Origin: Tipula vernalis
Lineage: Eukaryota; Arthropoda; Insecta; Diptera; Tipulidae
Direction of reading: 5' to 3'
Assembly (NCBI GenBank): GCA_958295665.1
Contig: OY282560.1
Span: 98,867,930 to 98,931,929 of the forward strand
DNA length: 64,000 bases
Part shown: positions 12,691 through 23,959 of the stretch, piece after piece
How the letters are laid out: every line of letters begins with the position of its first letter
Numbering within the stretch: position 1 is the stretch's first letter
Notes under the pieces: generated by a model
What the model was told of the DNA's origin: nothing
The model's database searches: none
Seen by the model: the letters and a program-made list of their open reading frames with translations, nothing else
Translations under genes and position numbers: made by a program

Positions 12691-14799
12691 TCTGTTTATC
12701 ACGGACAACATTACGTTGTATTAGATCGTATTTGAACGATCTCTGAAGTTCAAATTTTAGTGTCGTAGTGAATAGCCTAGTAAACAAAACTTTAGAAACG
12801 TAATCGGCCTTTCGGTGGTAGGTAATCGTCTCAAATCTTACTTGTAATTCAAACTGTTCCTATAGGAAATAATATGACTCGCTAGAAACTGCCACTGTAA
12901 AAAAGCATTAAAAAAGGTGCGAAGTACTTTCGAGGTTGCCATAGGCGGAGGGCTTAGTAGACGAACAAGAACAAGTTTTCTTTACAAAACTTAATTTCAT
13001 GTACCATCCCCATCTTCCATTATTTTCAGAAGAGAATACAATTTATAATTTAACGAGCTAAGGGCTTCGATAATTCTCGCGGGTACGCCGGAGATTCCTT
13101 GTAACTAAATACGCTTTTTCATTATACGACAAGTTAACGATATTGGTCGGACGCATTTTCGGATCCGTCATTGTATCAATTAATATTGGCGTATATTGTC
13201 CATTTATCGTCTTGTTTTATGAAAATTTATCGGTAATCCTTAAATGTTTTGAAGTGTCCAAAACATTTTAGGGTATGTATTGGGCAGCGGAAAATTAATA
13301 TTAGTATAACAATTCCTAACGAAGAGTTTCAATTTCGATGGGTTGTATTGTAAACTCTTTTGCTGGAAATGTAAAAATGGAACACAAATTAGCTTCCGAG
13401 TTTAATTCCTTAATTTTGCGAGTTTATTTTAAATGTAATGTAATGTACTTTTCCTTATAGTAACAATGATTTTCAATAATACTATAGAATATCGATTTCG
13501 GAAAGCTTATACTAATAGTGAATGAGTTATGAATAGTTGTTTAAAAAGAATTGACGAAGAAGCTATCCGAAATCGATTTTCTTAAGTGTTATTAAAAGTT
13601 ATTGTTACTGTAAGGAAAAGTGTTTTGATAAGATTGTACTCTATAAAAGCAAAAATTTTTAATTTTTATGGTTTTCATCGCAAGGAATGACATGTCTCAA
13701 AAACCACCACTAAATCCAACGAAGAACAAAATATACAAATAGCACAATACAACCAATGATAATGATCAAAGCAACTTTACTAAAAGTTATATTATTGACA
13801 TAAAAAAATAAAATAATTTTCTTGCTTTGAGAGGAAAATTCTTTCCATTCCAAAAACTCGTAAATAATTGTTTTCCCTTTTTTTTACACTCCAGGGCAAT
13901 AGACTCCATAATATTTACATACAATTTTACACTAAAACCATATTTTAAATGTTGCCCTTTGTGAGCAAAAAAATAAAAATGAATTTATACCGAATTTATC
14001 TTAAATAAAATATGTTGCCTTAAATGTCCAAAAATGATAATGTGGTTGATTTCGAAAGAAAATTGTTCAAATTGAAAATTATAAAAAATATAAAAATGTA
14101 ACTTACATCGAAGAACTATTTACCTTCAAAACAATAAAATTTTAAATTATAAAAAATAAAAACCCATCAACATAATATACGATACATAAAATAATAATCA
14201 AGTTATTTATCTTTGAGAAGAAAAATTCTTGACATTTCTGTTAAACTGCTTCAGGTTAAATATTTAGAAAAAGTTCTGAAGAAAGAAAGTAATTGAAATG
14301 TTGATCAATATATTTAATGAATTCCTTCCGATTTTGACTTTATGTACATTAAAAAAAATTAAAACAAAAAAAAACAAACATCTTAAAAGTAAATTCGTAC
14401 AAGAATTTATGCCTCAAGTAGGATTATTATCTTATCTAACATAAATGTCAATAATTGTCAATTTCACAATTAGTTTTATTTACCGAATACATTAAAACTC
14501 GCAACCAATTACAAAGGTAGTGGAAAATCCTTGAAGGTATTTGGATTCTAACATAAGATATTCTTTCTATAAAAAGCTCTAAGGTTTTAAAGGTCGTTCA
14601 GTACACTCCACTGTATATAGTTTCATCTTTTAACTGTTGGATTAAGTGAAATATTGATCCTTGTATAATTAATATTGTTCTTCAAAAGTTTCACATTGGT
14701 AACTTAAATATTGAAAATTGGCTGGGCTCATTAGATATGATTAGTCATTATGCTCCATCGATGTTGATACGCAAATTAAATGTGGTCAGAGAGGCACCA
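12691..14799. other. No gene recognised
   Basis: AT-rich and without domains. Contains short hairpins (for example AGATCG/CGATCT near 12724-12741, and a pair near 14776-14810 around CAAATT..ATGTGG). Most likely intergenic or intronic. Confidence 0.5.
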
Positions 14800-15010
14800 C
14801 ATTCAATTTGCCCCTTCTCTGCAGAAGTTCAAGCTCGTTCTCTTTAGGTTTCTCAACTTTACCAGTGAAGCGCGATCCGTTACTACCTTGAATTAGATAC
14901 CATCAATATATGGCATGAACTTTTCAATGGCCAATATCACTGCCAAATACTCACGCTGTGTTGTCGGATACTTACTTTGAAACGATGACACTCTACTTCC
15001 TGTGTTAAAC
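14800..15010 (-). pseudogene. Ty3/gypsy RNase H fragment
   Basis: Minus strand reads FQSKYPTTQREYLAVILAIE, KFMPYIDG, a stop, then FKVVTDRASLVKLRNLKRTS. This is the gypsy RNase H segment around the second catalytic Glu (QREYLAV) and the TDHASL motif, here TDRASL. Only about 70 codons are present. It is opposite in strand to the larger gypsy element starting at 15971 and so belongs to a separate insertion. Confidence 0.75.
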
Positions 15011-15379
15011 AGCACGAATTCCCTTATCAGATGCATTAGTCTAGATGGTGAAACTTTGTATTGGGCGATTGTAAATTATTGTGCTCAGGTGTTGTGGCCA
15101 AGCCAGTTTAAGATGGATCAGATGAATGAAGTTTTAACCCCTTCTAATTTGTTGTCAAATGTCTCACTTCTGCTCTCATTATGTCTTGCTTTTATCGACG
15201 TTTCCTATTCTTCGTAACCTTTTTGAAGAAAGTTTGCGTCCCCACATATTTTTCACCCTTCATTCTCCTGAACTATTCGATTTGAAAGATGAAATTATTT
15301 CGACATGCGTACTCTCCTTTTCTTTACACCGTCTGTTTGGATCTCTTTTGACTGATTAATTTGGTTATTCATTTCTTCA

Positions 15380-15700
15380 TCCGGGACAAAGCGACTCCTT
15401 ACTTGCCCGTCGCTTCGTTTCCCTAGGTGGCTGTTGTTGCCCTCCTTCGTTGATAATTTTTTCCTAGATTGTTTTGAGCATTTTTAAATTGTTTCGAATC
15501 AACTTCCACCACCTCCTGACATTGTAGAAAACTTCTTATCCTGGAAAAATAGGTAGTGTCTCCATAAGACACTTTTGTCATAAGCCTTCACACATTGTTC
15601 TATAAACCTAGCCTCATCCATATTTTGGCACTTACTTTCTAATTATTCGACCGTTTCTAAATTCGTTTTTGAAAGCTGCAAGCTGTATTGCCCTTACAAG
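15380..15700 (-). pseudogene. Possible gypsy gag-like fragment
   Basis: The minus strand reads EARFIEQCVKAYDKSVLWRH, then YLFFQDKKFSTMSG, followed by a basic stretch (GKRSDGQVRSRF). Composition and position, on the same strand as the RNase H piece at 14.8-15.0 kb, fit retroelement gag, but no zinc knuckle is visible. This is a weak call; it could be another repeat-derived frame. Confidence 0.3.
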
Positions 15701-15970
15701 CCAATTTTCTAGTCTACAACCATTTATCTTTTACCAACCCAATGCTACATGTTCAAAAAGTATAAAAATAGTTTTATGTATATAGCAAAACATTGCTGTC
15801 TCCACTGAATTAGATTAGCTTGGTTCGACAAGGACACCACATTACTCTATGATTGTAGGATCGAGTGCATTTGTCTCGCTAGGCGATGTCTCCATTTCTC
15901 TCAGTCGTCCCATCCCTCCATTCCCCTCGCCTTACCTCAATTTGGAAGTTTCTTATTAGTTGGTCAATAC

Positions 15971-16606
15971 ATGAAAACTCGGCTACATAGAAAATGTCGA
16001 CGAAAATTCAATTCATCACCAGGGAAGCGAAGAAGGACTCGTCGAGCATCAGCAACACCAGCCTTAGTTCAGACGAGTCCACTTCCCAAAAAGACATACA
16101 TTAATATTAGTAATATAAGTAAATCAGGTTCTGTCTCGGCCACACCGAGCTCCGACTCATATCTTTATACTAACTACCACAGTTCCGCCTCGGTAGTTCC
16201 TACGAGTTCCGTCTCGTACCTTTATAATAACTGCCAGAGTTCCGCCTCGGTAGTTCCTACGAGTTCCGTCTCGTACCTTTATAATAACTGCCAGAATTCC
16301 GCCTCGGTAGTTCCTATGAGTTCCGTCTCGTACCTTTATAATAACTGCCAGAGTTCCACCTCGGTAGTTCCTACGAGTTCTGTCTCGTACTCTAAAAATA
16401 ACTACCAGAGTTCTACCTCGGAACTACCACCAAACAAAACAGTTAGAACTCCCACTGAACCGAAAGGAACAGAGGAGGTATGGCCACCAACGGAACCATT
16501 CGTCACCGTTGCTCAAATCCACATACCGCCAGTCGAATTAAAGTCCCACCAGATCAACCTGGTATCAAAACACAAATTTACCCACGATGTGGTAAAATTA
16601 AAATAA
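15971..16606 (+). pseudogene. gypsy gag-like ORF with 19-residue tandem repeats
   Basis: The 211-codon frame has a basic start (KCRRKFNSSPGKRRRTRRAS), then five tandem 19-residue units of the type SYLYNNCQSSASVVPTSSV (residues 63-157), then a Pro/Thr-rich tail. It ends in TAA only 11 codons before the protease LID motif, in the same frame, so it belongs to the gypsy element and is not a host Ser-rich protein. Neither a capsid domain nor a zinc knuckle is recognisable. The true start probably lies upstream; 15971 is simply the first ATG. Ser/Tyr richness is unusual for a gag. Confidence 0.6.
16157..16441 (+). repeat. Five tandem 57-bp units inside the gypsy gag-like frame
   Basis: Five 57-bp units in frame. 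Units 2 to 4 are nearly identical; units 1 and 5 have diverged. The period is a multiple of three, so the frame survived amplification. Confidence 0.9.
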
Positions 16607-16630
16607 GCAGCATCCCGAGACGAGTCAACT

Positions 16631-17447
16631 TTTCTAATAGACTGGTGCTTCAGTGTCAATAATCAAGAAAAAGATGATTAAAGACATCAAATCGATAGAC
16701 CGGAGGGGTAGATCCATATTAAAGGGAATTGGCAAAGAAGCCACAACTACTCTAGGGTGTGTGTCTACGCACGTAGATATTCCTCCATATCTTAAAATTC
16801 CTCATAAATTCCAAGTAGTTGAGGACGATTTTCAAATCGAACAAGATGGAATTCTCGGGAGAGATTTCATGAGTGATAATAAAGTTGATATTCTGTACAG
16901 TACTTCAGAACTGAGTATTTTAGGGAATAAAATCAAATTCCTGAAAACCCCAGCCAAGATACAACTTTCTCCTCGAGAAGAAGTTGTAGTACAAATATCA
17001 ACTCCCACAAATAACCAATACCTATGCAGCTCGGAGGAAGTAATGCAAGGTGTATATGTTGGAAATTGTCTAGTCCAACCTGACATGCTGAAAGCTCAGA
17101 TCAGCGTGGTTAATACAAATCTCAACGAAGTGACCATTGAGAACTTCCTACCCAAACTTACCCCCCTGGATCAATACAACGTTCTTCAATTCAAATCTTG
17201 CTCTGAGACAGGGAAAGATCAGCATCTCGAGACTAGAGATGATCTTGTAATAGGAAAAATTATTCCAACTTTAGATAAAGATCTTAATATTGAAGAATCC
17301 ACCTCACTCCTTGAATTAATCAATGAATACTCAGACATTTTCTTTGTCGAGGGCGACAAACTTTCAAGCGTTCCGGGTGTCAAACACCAAGTAAATCTTC
17401 ATGATAATACACCCCCAATTAATATCAGGCAGTACAAAATTCCATAA
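16631..17447 (+). pseudogene. gypsy aspartic protease and linker, frameshifted at the active site
   Basis: The gag frame continues past TAA into STFLID (16628-16642). The next codon is reduced to a single T before GGT GCT, so a 2-bp loss breaks the D-T-G motif. The shifted frame continues ASVSIIKKKMIKDIKSIDRR. DGILGRDFM follows at 16852-16878, the usual C-terminal protease motif (GILG.DFL). After that come about 190 residues of linker leading to TPPINIRQYKIP, the start of RT, which ends in TAA at 17445-17447. In life this protease would cut the Gag-Pol polyprotein. The lesion at its catalytic site makes it inactive. Confidence 0.85.
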
Positions 17448-18953
17448 GTATTGAAGAAAGAGATTGATACCCAGGTGCAAAAGATGCTGGATGATAATAT
17501 TGTCACCCACAGCACCAGTCCATTCAATAGTCCTTTACTAGTGGTGCCGAAGAAGCCAGAAAAAAATGGCAAAATAATATGGAGAGTGGTGGTTGACTTT
17601 AGAAGAGTCAATGAGGCGACGATAGGCGACTCTTATCCACTTCCATTAATAAATGACATTTTTGACCAGCTGGGGCACTCTCAATATTTCTCGACATTAG
17701 ACATGGCCAGCGGGTACCATCAAATAGAGATGGATCTCCGTGATAGGCATAAGGCAGCGTTTAGCACAGACTACGGCCAATTTGAGTTTCTTAGAATGCC
17801 CTTTGGAATGAAAAATTCACAAAGCACATTCCAAAGAATGATCAACAGTGTGTTGCTTGGGCAACAGAGCCTAAAATGATTTGTGTATCTAGACGATGTC
17901 ATTGTTTATGAGAGAAACTTGAGAGATCACAACAATAAATTAAAGGACATTTTTGAAGCATTCAGGAGGAACAATCTAAAGATCCAAACGGAGAAGTGTC
18001 AATTTCTAAGTAAAGAAATCTAGTACTTAGGACACATCATAATTCCTGAAGGTATAAAACCTAGTCCAAAGACGGTAGAAGCAATAGTTAATTTTCCAGT
18101 TCCACGGAACATGCGAGAGACCAAGAGCTTCCTAGGCCTCGCAAGTTACTATAGGAAGTTTGTACCGGCTTTCTCCACAATTGCAGAACCTCTGCACCAG
18201 TTAACCAGGAAAAGAAATAAGTTTGAATGGTCCCAGAAGTGCCAAACTTCGTTCGACTGTCTTAAAAGTAAACTCATCACCACTCCAATACTCCAGTACC
18301 CAGATTTTGATAAAGTGTTTATCCTTACGACAGATGCCAGTGAATATGGCGTTGGCGCCATACTAAGCCAAATGCATGGTGGTAATGACTTACCGGTGGC
18401 ATACGCCAACCGTTCACTTAAGCCCGCGGAAAAGAACTACTCCACAATTGAGAAGGAAATGCTCGCCACAAAGTGGACAGTAGAGGTGTTCAGACCGTAC
18501 CTATTCGGGCGTAAGTTTACCATCAGAACAGATCATAAACCACTAATTAGTGATCTCAAGAATGCATCCAAAAGGATTTTGAATTGGCGTCTGCAACTCG
18601 CAGAATATGACTACAATGTAGTTCATGTCTCGGGTAAGACAAACACGGGGGCGGATGCGCTCAGCAGGGTAAGCGAAGAAGAGGTACGGGTTATTACCCG
18701 ATCAAAAGCAAAACAGCAAATAGCCCTACAGGACGGAGAGAAAGATCAACAATCCGATATAACTCCCCAAGAATCCCATAAAGTATCAGATGTTGATCAT
18801 CCATCGCTATTAACAAACCAACAAAAGAAATCAGTTCAAATAATCACACATGCTAATACAAAATTACAAATTCTCCAACAAAAACATGATCTTTCGTTAG
18901 GAGGTTATGCGGGAGTTTTTAGGGCACATCTATTGACGTTCCAAGATGATTAA
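17448..18953 (+). pseudogene. gypsy reverse transcriptase and RNase H
   Basis: Downstream of a stop the frame reads LKKEIDTQVQKMLDDNIV, NSPLLVVPKK, WRVVVDFRRVNEATI, FSTLDMASGYHQIEM, FGMKNSQSTFQRM, then TGA (17877-17879) just before FVYLDDVIVY. YLDD is the RT catalytic site. A TAG interrupts near 18021. The thumb (SFLGLASYYRKFVPAF) and RNase H (TTDASEYGVGAIL, STIEKEMLA, TDHKPL, GADALSRV) are complete. RNase H catalytic residues D, E and D are visible. A Lys/Gln-rich region follows, with TAA at 18951-18953. The whole is the standard gypsy RT-RH module; three internal stops inactivate it. Confidence 0.93.
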
Positions 18954-19155
18954 AGTAAATTCTCTGGTGCTATACCCATACTTGATGAAAACGCTAACAC
19001 AGTAGCAAAGGCACTGTGCGAACAATATATCACGAAATTTGGAGCACCCGAAAAAATCCTAACTGATATGGGGTCCAATTTCATGAGCAATATATTTGAG
19101 AATACCTGCAAACTACTCAAAATTAAACATATAACTACTACGAGTTTTCGGCCGA
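18954..19155 (+). pseudogene. gypsy integrase core, truncated
   Basis: In frame after TAA: SKFSGAIPILDENANTVAKA, KFGAPEKILTDMGSNFMSN, KLLKIKHITTTSFRP. The second catalytic Asp (LTDMG) is present, but the Glu block downstream is gone. Immediately before, GGYAGVFRA runs straight into HLLTFQDD, so the zinc-binding segment and the start of the core have been deleted. After SFRP the sequence is unrelated and begins with an inverted repeat. Confidence 0.85.
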
Positions 19156-19172
19156 ATTGAGAAAGATTTGAT

Positions 19173-19253
19173 CGGCCGAATGGAGAAAACGTGACCGCGG
19201 CCTCCTAAACGTGGTTAAAACCTCTTTTTTAGAACCTTTCTCCATTCGACCGG
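19173..19253. repeat. Imperfect inverted repeat
   Basis: The left arm CGGCCGAATGGAGAAA (19173-) pairs with TTTCTCCATTCGACCGG (19237-19253) over a loop of about 48 bases. It lies at the break of the integrase relic and may be the edge of another insertion. Confidence 0.6.
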
Positions 19254-19603
19254 TCTCGTGACTCATCGAACTCTTAATTTACGTGCAAAAAATCATCGAT
19301 TACAAAAAAGCTTCTAACCAATTTCTTTCTTTTATAAACTCGATTTTTGTCTAATTCGACTGGACGATCCAATTTTCTTTTTGAATAATAATCACGCCCA
19401 GCAATTTTGATTTCGAAAACTAATCCCATTAATAGGGTAGGCGCATTTTATTTGGCCAAATTCAAATTGCTATTCATTTTGAAATGTCGTCCCTGCTGAA
19501 TTTCGAAAAAAAATCTCGGCTAAATTTTTGAGTCACATTTTTGATAGAATCTTATTGATTAAATACAGACAAACTTTCTCTTTCTATTATTTGTGTGGCC
19601 AAT

Positions 19604-19765
19604 AAAACACACAGAAATGAGAGTTTTCCTTGAGTTTTTTGATTTGGTGAATTTTATAATTCGCTAAGTCAATGCGTTCTTGCCTCATACGTAATGTATG
19701 AAGTTGGAATGGTATTTTTGTAGTTTGGTCGTAGCTACCTGATGAGTAGACCGAACTTTTTGTTT
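19604..19765 (+). repeat. Dispersed repeat, copy 1
   Basis: Aligns by eye with the reverse complement of 58359-58510. Shared blocks: AACACACA.AAATGAG, GAGTTTTTTGATTTGGTGAA, ATAATTCGCTAA, TTTTGTAGTTTGGTCGTAGC and GAGTAGACC. No coding potential. Probably a fragment of a transposon shared by both sites. Confidence 0.75.
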
Positions 19766-22452
19766 GTACGCACTTGTGGGTCCATTAAATTCTAGCCTGT
19801 AATTTTTGCAAAAAAACGAGATATTTTCGATATTTTATTATTTAGTCAACATAAAAACGCAATCTATTTAAATTAAAACCAAAATATATTTTTTAAACCT
19901 ACCACAAAAGTATTTGAGTTGAAATGGGAAATATGTAATTAGGTCAAGTTGAATTCAGCATATACGAAAATAGCTTATGCGTGCATAAATTTGATTATTA
20001 AAAAAAATAAAGGCCGCCCCACCCGCACATCAAAATTCTCATAAATCCATATTATGTACTTTCAACCATATCTCTAAATTTGCAACAAAATGAGAACACA
20101 TTAACAAGTAAAACATGAATAATGCCGAAAAATTATCGATTTTCTAGGAAAATGAAATATCGAGCAATTTTATGTTTTTTTGCATGAAAGTCGACGATTT
20201 TTTTTTTTTTTTTTTTTTTTTTAGTCAATAAGTAATAAATATTTAACAACAATTCAACAACGTTCATGAGTTTTATTGATTTGAAAGAGGAAAATCGAAA
20301 TGAGTTTTTGGAAGGCGATTTTTATTGACATCTTTAAAGTGTTGAGTTGCGTTAGCTTTCGTATATGTGTTATTAGTGTTACTTATCATTACTTATCAAA
20401 AGTCATGTATGTGTATAAGTGGATTTCCCTTGACGCCTGCCTTTGTATATTTAAATTATACATTATACAAGTATAAACATACTGTATGTACATACATATA
20501 TGAAACGTTCTTATCATAATTAGCCTTTTAAGACGAAAATTTATTTTTCCTACATTTTTCACGATTTAATGAGATTTTTTATAATTAAATCTGACCTAAA
20601 TATGTACAAGATTATTATTTATAATATATGATGACGTGTGTACAATATACATGTGACATGAGATTTTGAGTTGATCATAATTATATACCAGCCACATTTG
20701 CGGTCAGAATAATAATTTTGATTATCATTACATTTTATCAAAAAACCAGTCCGATGGCCAAATTTAACATTTAACGACTCTTATCGATATGTTTTGATGT
20801 GTTTGTTACTCACGCAAACGAGCTATCAAATATTATCAATCAATCGCTTTTCAGAAATTAAGTAAATTTCAATAACAATATATGAGTAATACATACACTC
20901 GTAAATACAATTATATCAACGACAATAACAATATTTTGATAATCGTTTTATTATCAGTCGCTGCGCGCAGCACTTATGTCAGTAATACAATCCAAGTCGG
21001 AGTTCCCTGTCTACAAACAATCTTTTCTTTTTTTTATGAAAATAATTTAAAATTGCTGTTCAAATAAATTAATTAAATCATAATAATGAAATGTCATGTT
21101 TTTTATTTTTATTATTAATACACACAGAAAATTCAAAAATTGTGACTCATTTCAATTTAAAAATATTTTGTACACATCGAATGTACTTGTTTGTAGCAAT
21201 ATAATATTCGCGGTCTGCAATTTTTCTTTTTTTTTTTTCTTTTTGTCAGACACAATGTCAATGTTAATATTAGAGTACGGATTTATATATAGTAAAGTAA
21301 TAAAAACTTTTTTTTTTACTGACAAATTGATTCACGTGGTTTTATTAGTACACAGTATTACATTTGAAATAATGTTCTCGCTGAAAAAATATGTGTACGA
21401 TAAATTAAATATTTGATAATGTTTATGGGATTTAAGACAGACTTATAGGCAACGTAAAAAAAGTATTTAATCAATGAAGTTCAAGATGTCGATCTAGTTT
21501 TTTGAAATTTTCTTCTGAAAAGGGAAATAACATATTGCGACCTCGAAATACGCTGCACATACTACAATAAAAGTACGAATTAGAATAAATGGAATACATT
21601 TTCGACAGCTCCCTTGGCCCTAATACGCGGTTGAATTATTCCGCTTTTTAGAAATTTGGTGTAAAAAGACACTCCAAATGTAATAGTTTTTTAAATTTAC
21701 TAACTAAACAAAACACGTCGAAAATATGTTAATTGGCATCAATTCAGTTCTACGTGTTATTCGTGGTTGCACGAATTAAATAATTGATTCAACGTAGAAA
21801 AAATTGTAAGAGATTTTGGCAATGTTAGTATAATTCGCTAATACAACCTGCACAGTTCATTCTGTGTATATCGAATGAAACTTATGGTACAATCAGTCCA
21901 GTCGCCGCGGCCTGATGAGAAGATTGATTTTTTCATAATCATAAGCTCATCAGTTCGAAACTGGATTAAATTCTCTTACAATTTTAGGAAATATTAACTT
22001 CAAAATAAATTAATCAGGAGGTAATCTTTGAGGTATCAATTCAGGAGGTAATTTAGATTTATTTACGTAAAGCTACGTCTATCTGGTCAAGTCTATAGTT
22101 CTTCCCCGTAAAGAACGCCTAGACGTTTTATTCGAGGGTATCAAAAATTAGCAAATTTTCAAAGATTCTGAAATATTTCGATTACAGTGCCCATTCGTAT
22201 ATAACGCATAGTCGTTATATTTTAAAATCATCATAATATAAAAATAAAACACGCTCTTGCAGTTAAAAACCAAAAAAAGAGTAAAAACAAATTTTCAGTA
22301 TAATGGAGAATAGCAAAGAATTTTTATTAGCTAAAATAGAAATTTTGTTATATGGAAATGCACTAGGGTTAACCAAATGAGTTTTTAGGAACTAATTCCA
22401 TTATGACGAACTATTTTCTCCAATTCCGTTAGCTTATTTTATCGAGACAATA
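19766..22452. other. No gene recognised
   Basis: AT-rich. Contains a T25 run at 20198-20222, TATGTACATACATATATG near 20485, and a direct repeat of TCAGGAGGTAAT near 22014 and 22041. Open frames up to 106 codons are low-complexity Phe/Ile-rich translations. Confidence 0.55.
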
Positions 22453-22599
22453 TGTATTGACCTTTTTTTTTTTTTTTTTTTAAAGAGGGTGGGTTGGTAA
22501 GAGGAACCCTGTGCACTTCGACCAGCAAGATGTAGAGAAATCAATCTATTGTGAAATGTAGGTCCAGGTCCTTGATAAACGCCACAAGGTCATGCACAT

Positions 22600-23886
22600 C
22601 CACAGGGTCGGCGTGAGGCAACTGAATAGAGTAAGCATTGAGTGTTTTAATTCTTCTTAGGGCGATCGCACTGCACTCGAACAGCAAGTGTTCGGATGTT
22701 TCTCTTCCCAGATTACAGAACCTGCAGTTCTCTGATGGGGTTTTCCCATTTTGAATAGATGGTAGTTAAAAAGACCATGTCCTGTCAAATACCATATGAG
22801 GGATTTCAGAGATGATCGATCCATTCTGATTATTTCTTGTAAGTGTGTAACCTTGTAATTTAGGAGCTTCTTTGTCTGTCTCATTCCCCGAGATGACTCC
22901 CAGAGTAAAGCAGAATATCTCTGCTCCCAGAAGAGGACTCTCCTCGCTACATGGCCTTTGGAATAGGCAACGCTGGGCTCGGGGCCGTAGAAGATGCCAC
23001 CCGCACCCTCTTTTGCACAGGTGTCTGCGGCCTCATTTCCTGGTATATTAGAGTGGCCGGGGGACCGCAACAGGGTAACCTCGTTGTCCCTACCCAGCCT
23101 TCTAAGGTTGCTGTAGCAGCTCCATATCAGTTTAGAGCTGAACACCGGAGCTGCCAGGGCTAATAAAACAGCCTGGCTATCCGAGATTATGTAGATCACC
23201 GTTCTTTTATACTTCTGTTTGAGGCACTGAAGCACGCAAGTCTCGATGGCCACGGTTTATGCCTGGAAAACCGTAGGGGTCTTTCCCAACGGTATACAGA
23301 GCCTGAAACCGGACCCCACGACCCCAGCACCCGTGCCCTCGTTTGTTTTTGACCCATCGGCATACCACACCGATGCGTGCTGTGGTAAGGAGGAAATGAT
23401 GTTCCCCACCATGTCCCTTTCGGGTATCCGGATCGTAAAGTTCCTCCGGCAGTCCGTAGTCTTTACCATCATATCTGATAGCTGGGCAATATCGTCTGCC
23501 AAGTTTAGTTTATCCAGGATGCCATTGTGTCCCGAACTAGTCAGTCTAACCTGACTTGTTACCTTCAATTTTATGGCTCTCAAACCTGTCACACTTTTAA
23601 CACGTATGTGGAGTGGTGAGAATTCCAGCAATCTTTCAAGGGCAGCAGTAGGGCAGGTCCTAATTGCTCCCGTTGCGCCCAAACATTTTAACGATTGAAT
23701 TTTGTCCAAAACTGAACGAGCATTTATTTGCTCTGTGTTTGCCCACCATATAAACGCCGCATAAGATATCATTGGTCTTATGATGGTTTGGTAAGGCCAG
23801 ATTATCATTTGTGGGTTTAGGCCCCATGTTTTACCACACATACATACGTTGGCACCCAAAGTATGCTTTGTTTGCCTTATTTCCAT
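22600..23886 (-). pseudogene. LINE ORF2, RT thumb, RNase H and zinc knuckle
   Basis: Starts with the thumb (KTWGLNPQMIIWPYQTIIRP, then MISYAAFIWW). RNase H follows: YADGSKTNEGTGAGVV (first Asp), VFQA then a stop, VAIETCVLQ, IISDSQAVLLAL (third Asp), RSPGHSNIPGNEAADTCAKE. TAA at 23257-23259 replaces the conserved catalytic Glu codon in QAE. The C-terminal CRFC..GRETSEHLLFEC zinc knuckle lies in another frame near 22670-22720. The RNase H domain supports the I/LOA/R1 grouping. Confidence 0.88.
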
Positions 23887-23959
23887 TTTAATTTTTTGTG
23901 AAAAATGATCCCTAGATATTTAACCTCAGACGTCATCTTGAGTATTTCCCCGTTCAAAG

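Larger units (their letters stand above)
15971..19155 (+). mobile_element. Degenerate Ty3/gypsy retrotransposon (297/17.6-like pol order)
   Basis: A plus-strand series of frames covers gag-like sequence, protease, RT, RNase H and part of the integrase core in the Ty3/gypsy order. Stops fall at 17445, 17877 and 18951, and a further TAG near 18021. The integrase zinc region is deleted, and the core is cut off after TTTSFRP at 19155. I saw neither LTRs nor a primer-binding site, so both ends are probably lost. Confidence 0.88.

Noticed and set aside
15971..16606. Ser/Tyr-rich tandem-repeat host protein
   Set aside because: The frame runs into the gypsy protease LID motif 11 codons after its stop, so it belongs to the retroelement.
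20882..21416. Plus-strand frames of 61 and 106 codons
   Set aside because: Low-complexity AT-rich translation (Phe/Ile/Asn runs) with no domain or splice evidence.
21900..21970. Possible tRNA (AGTTCGAAACT resembles a T loop)
   Set aside because: No acceptor stem, anticodon arm or A-box could be fitted around it.
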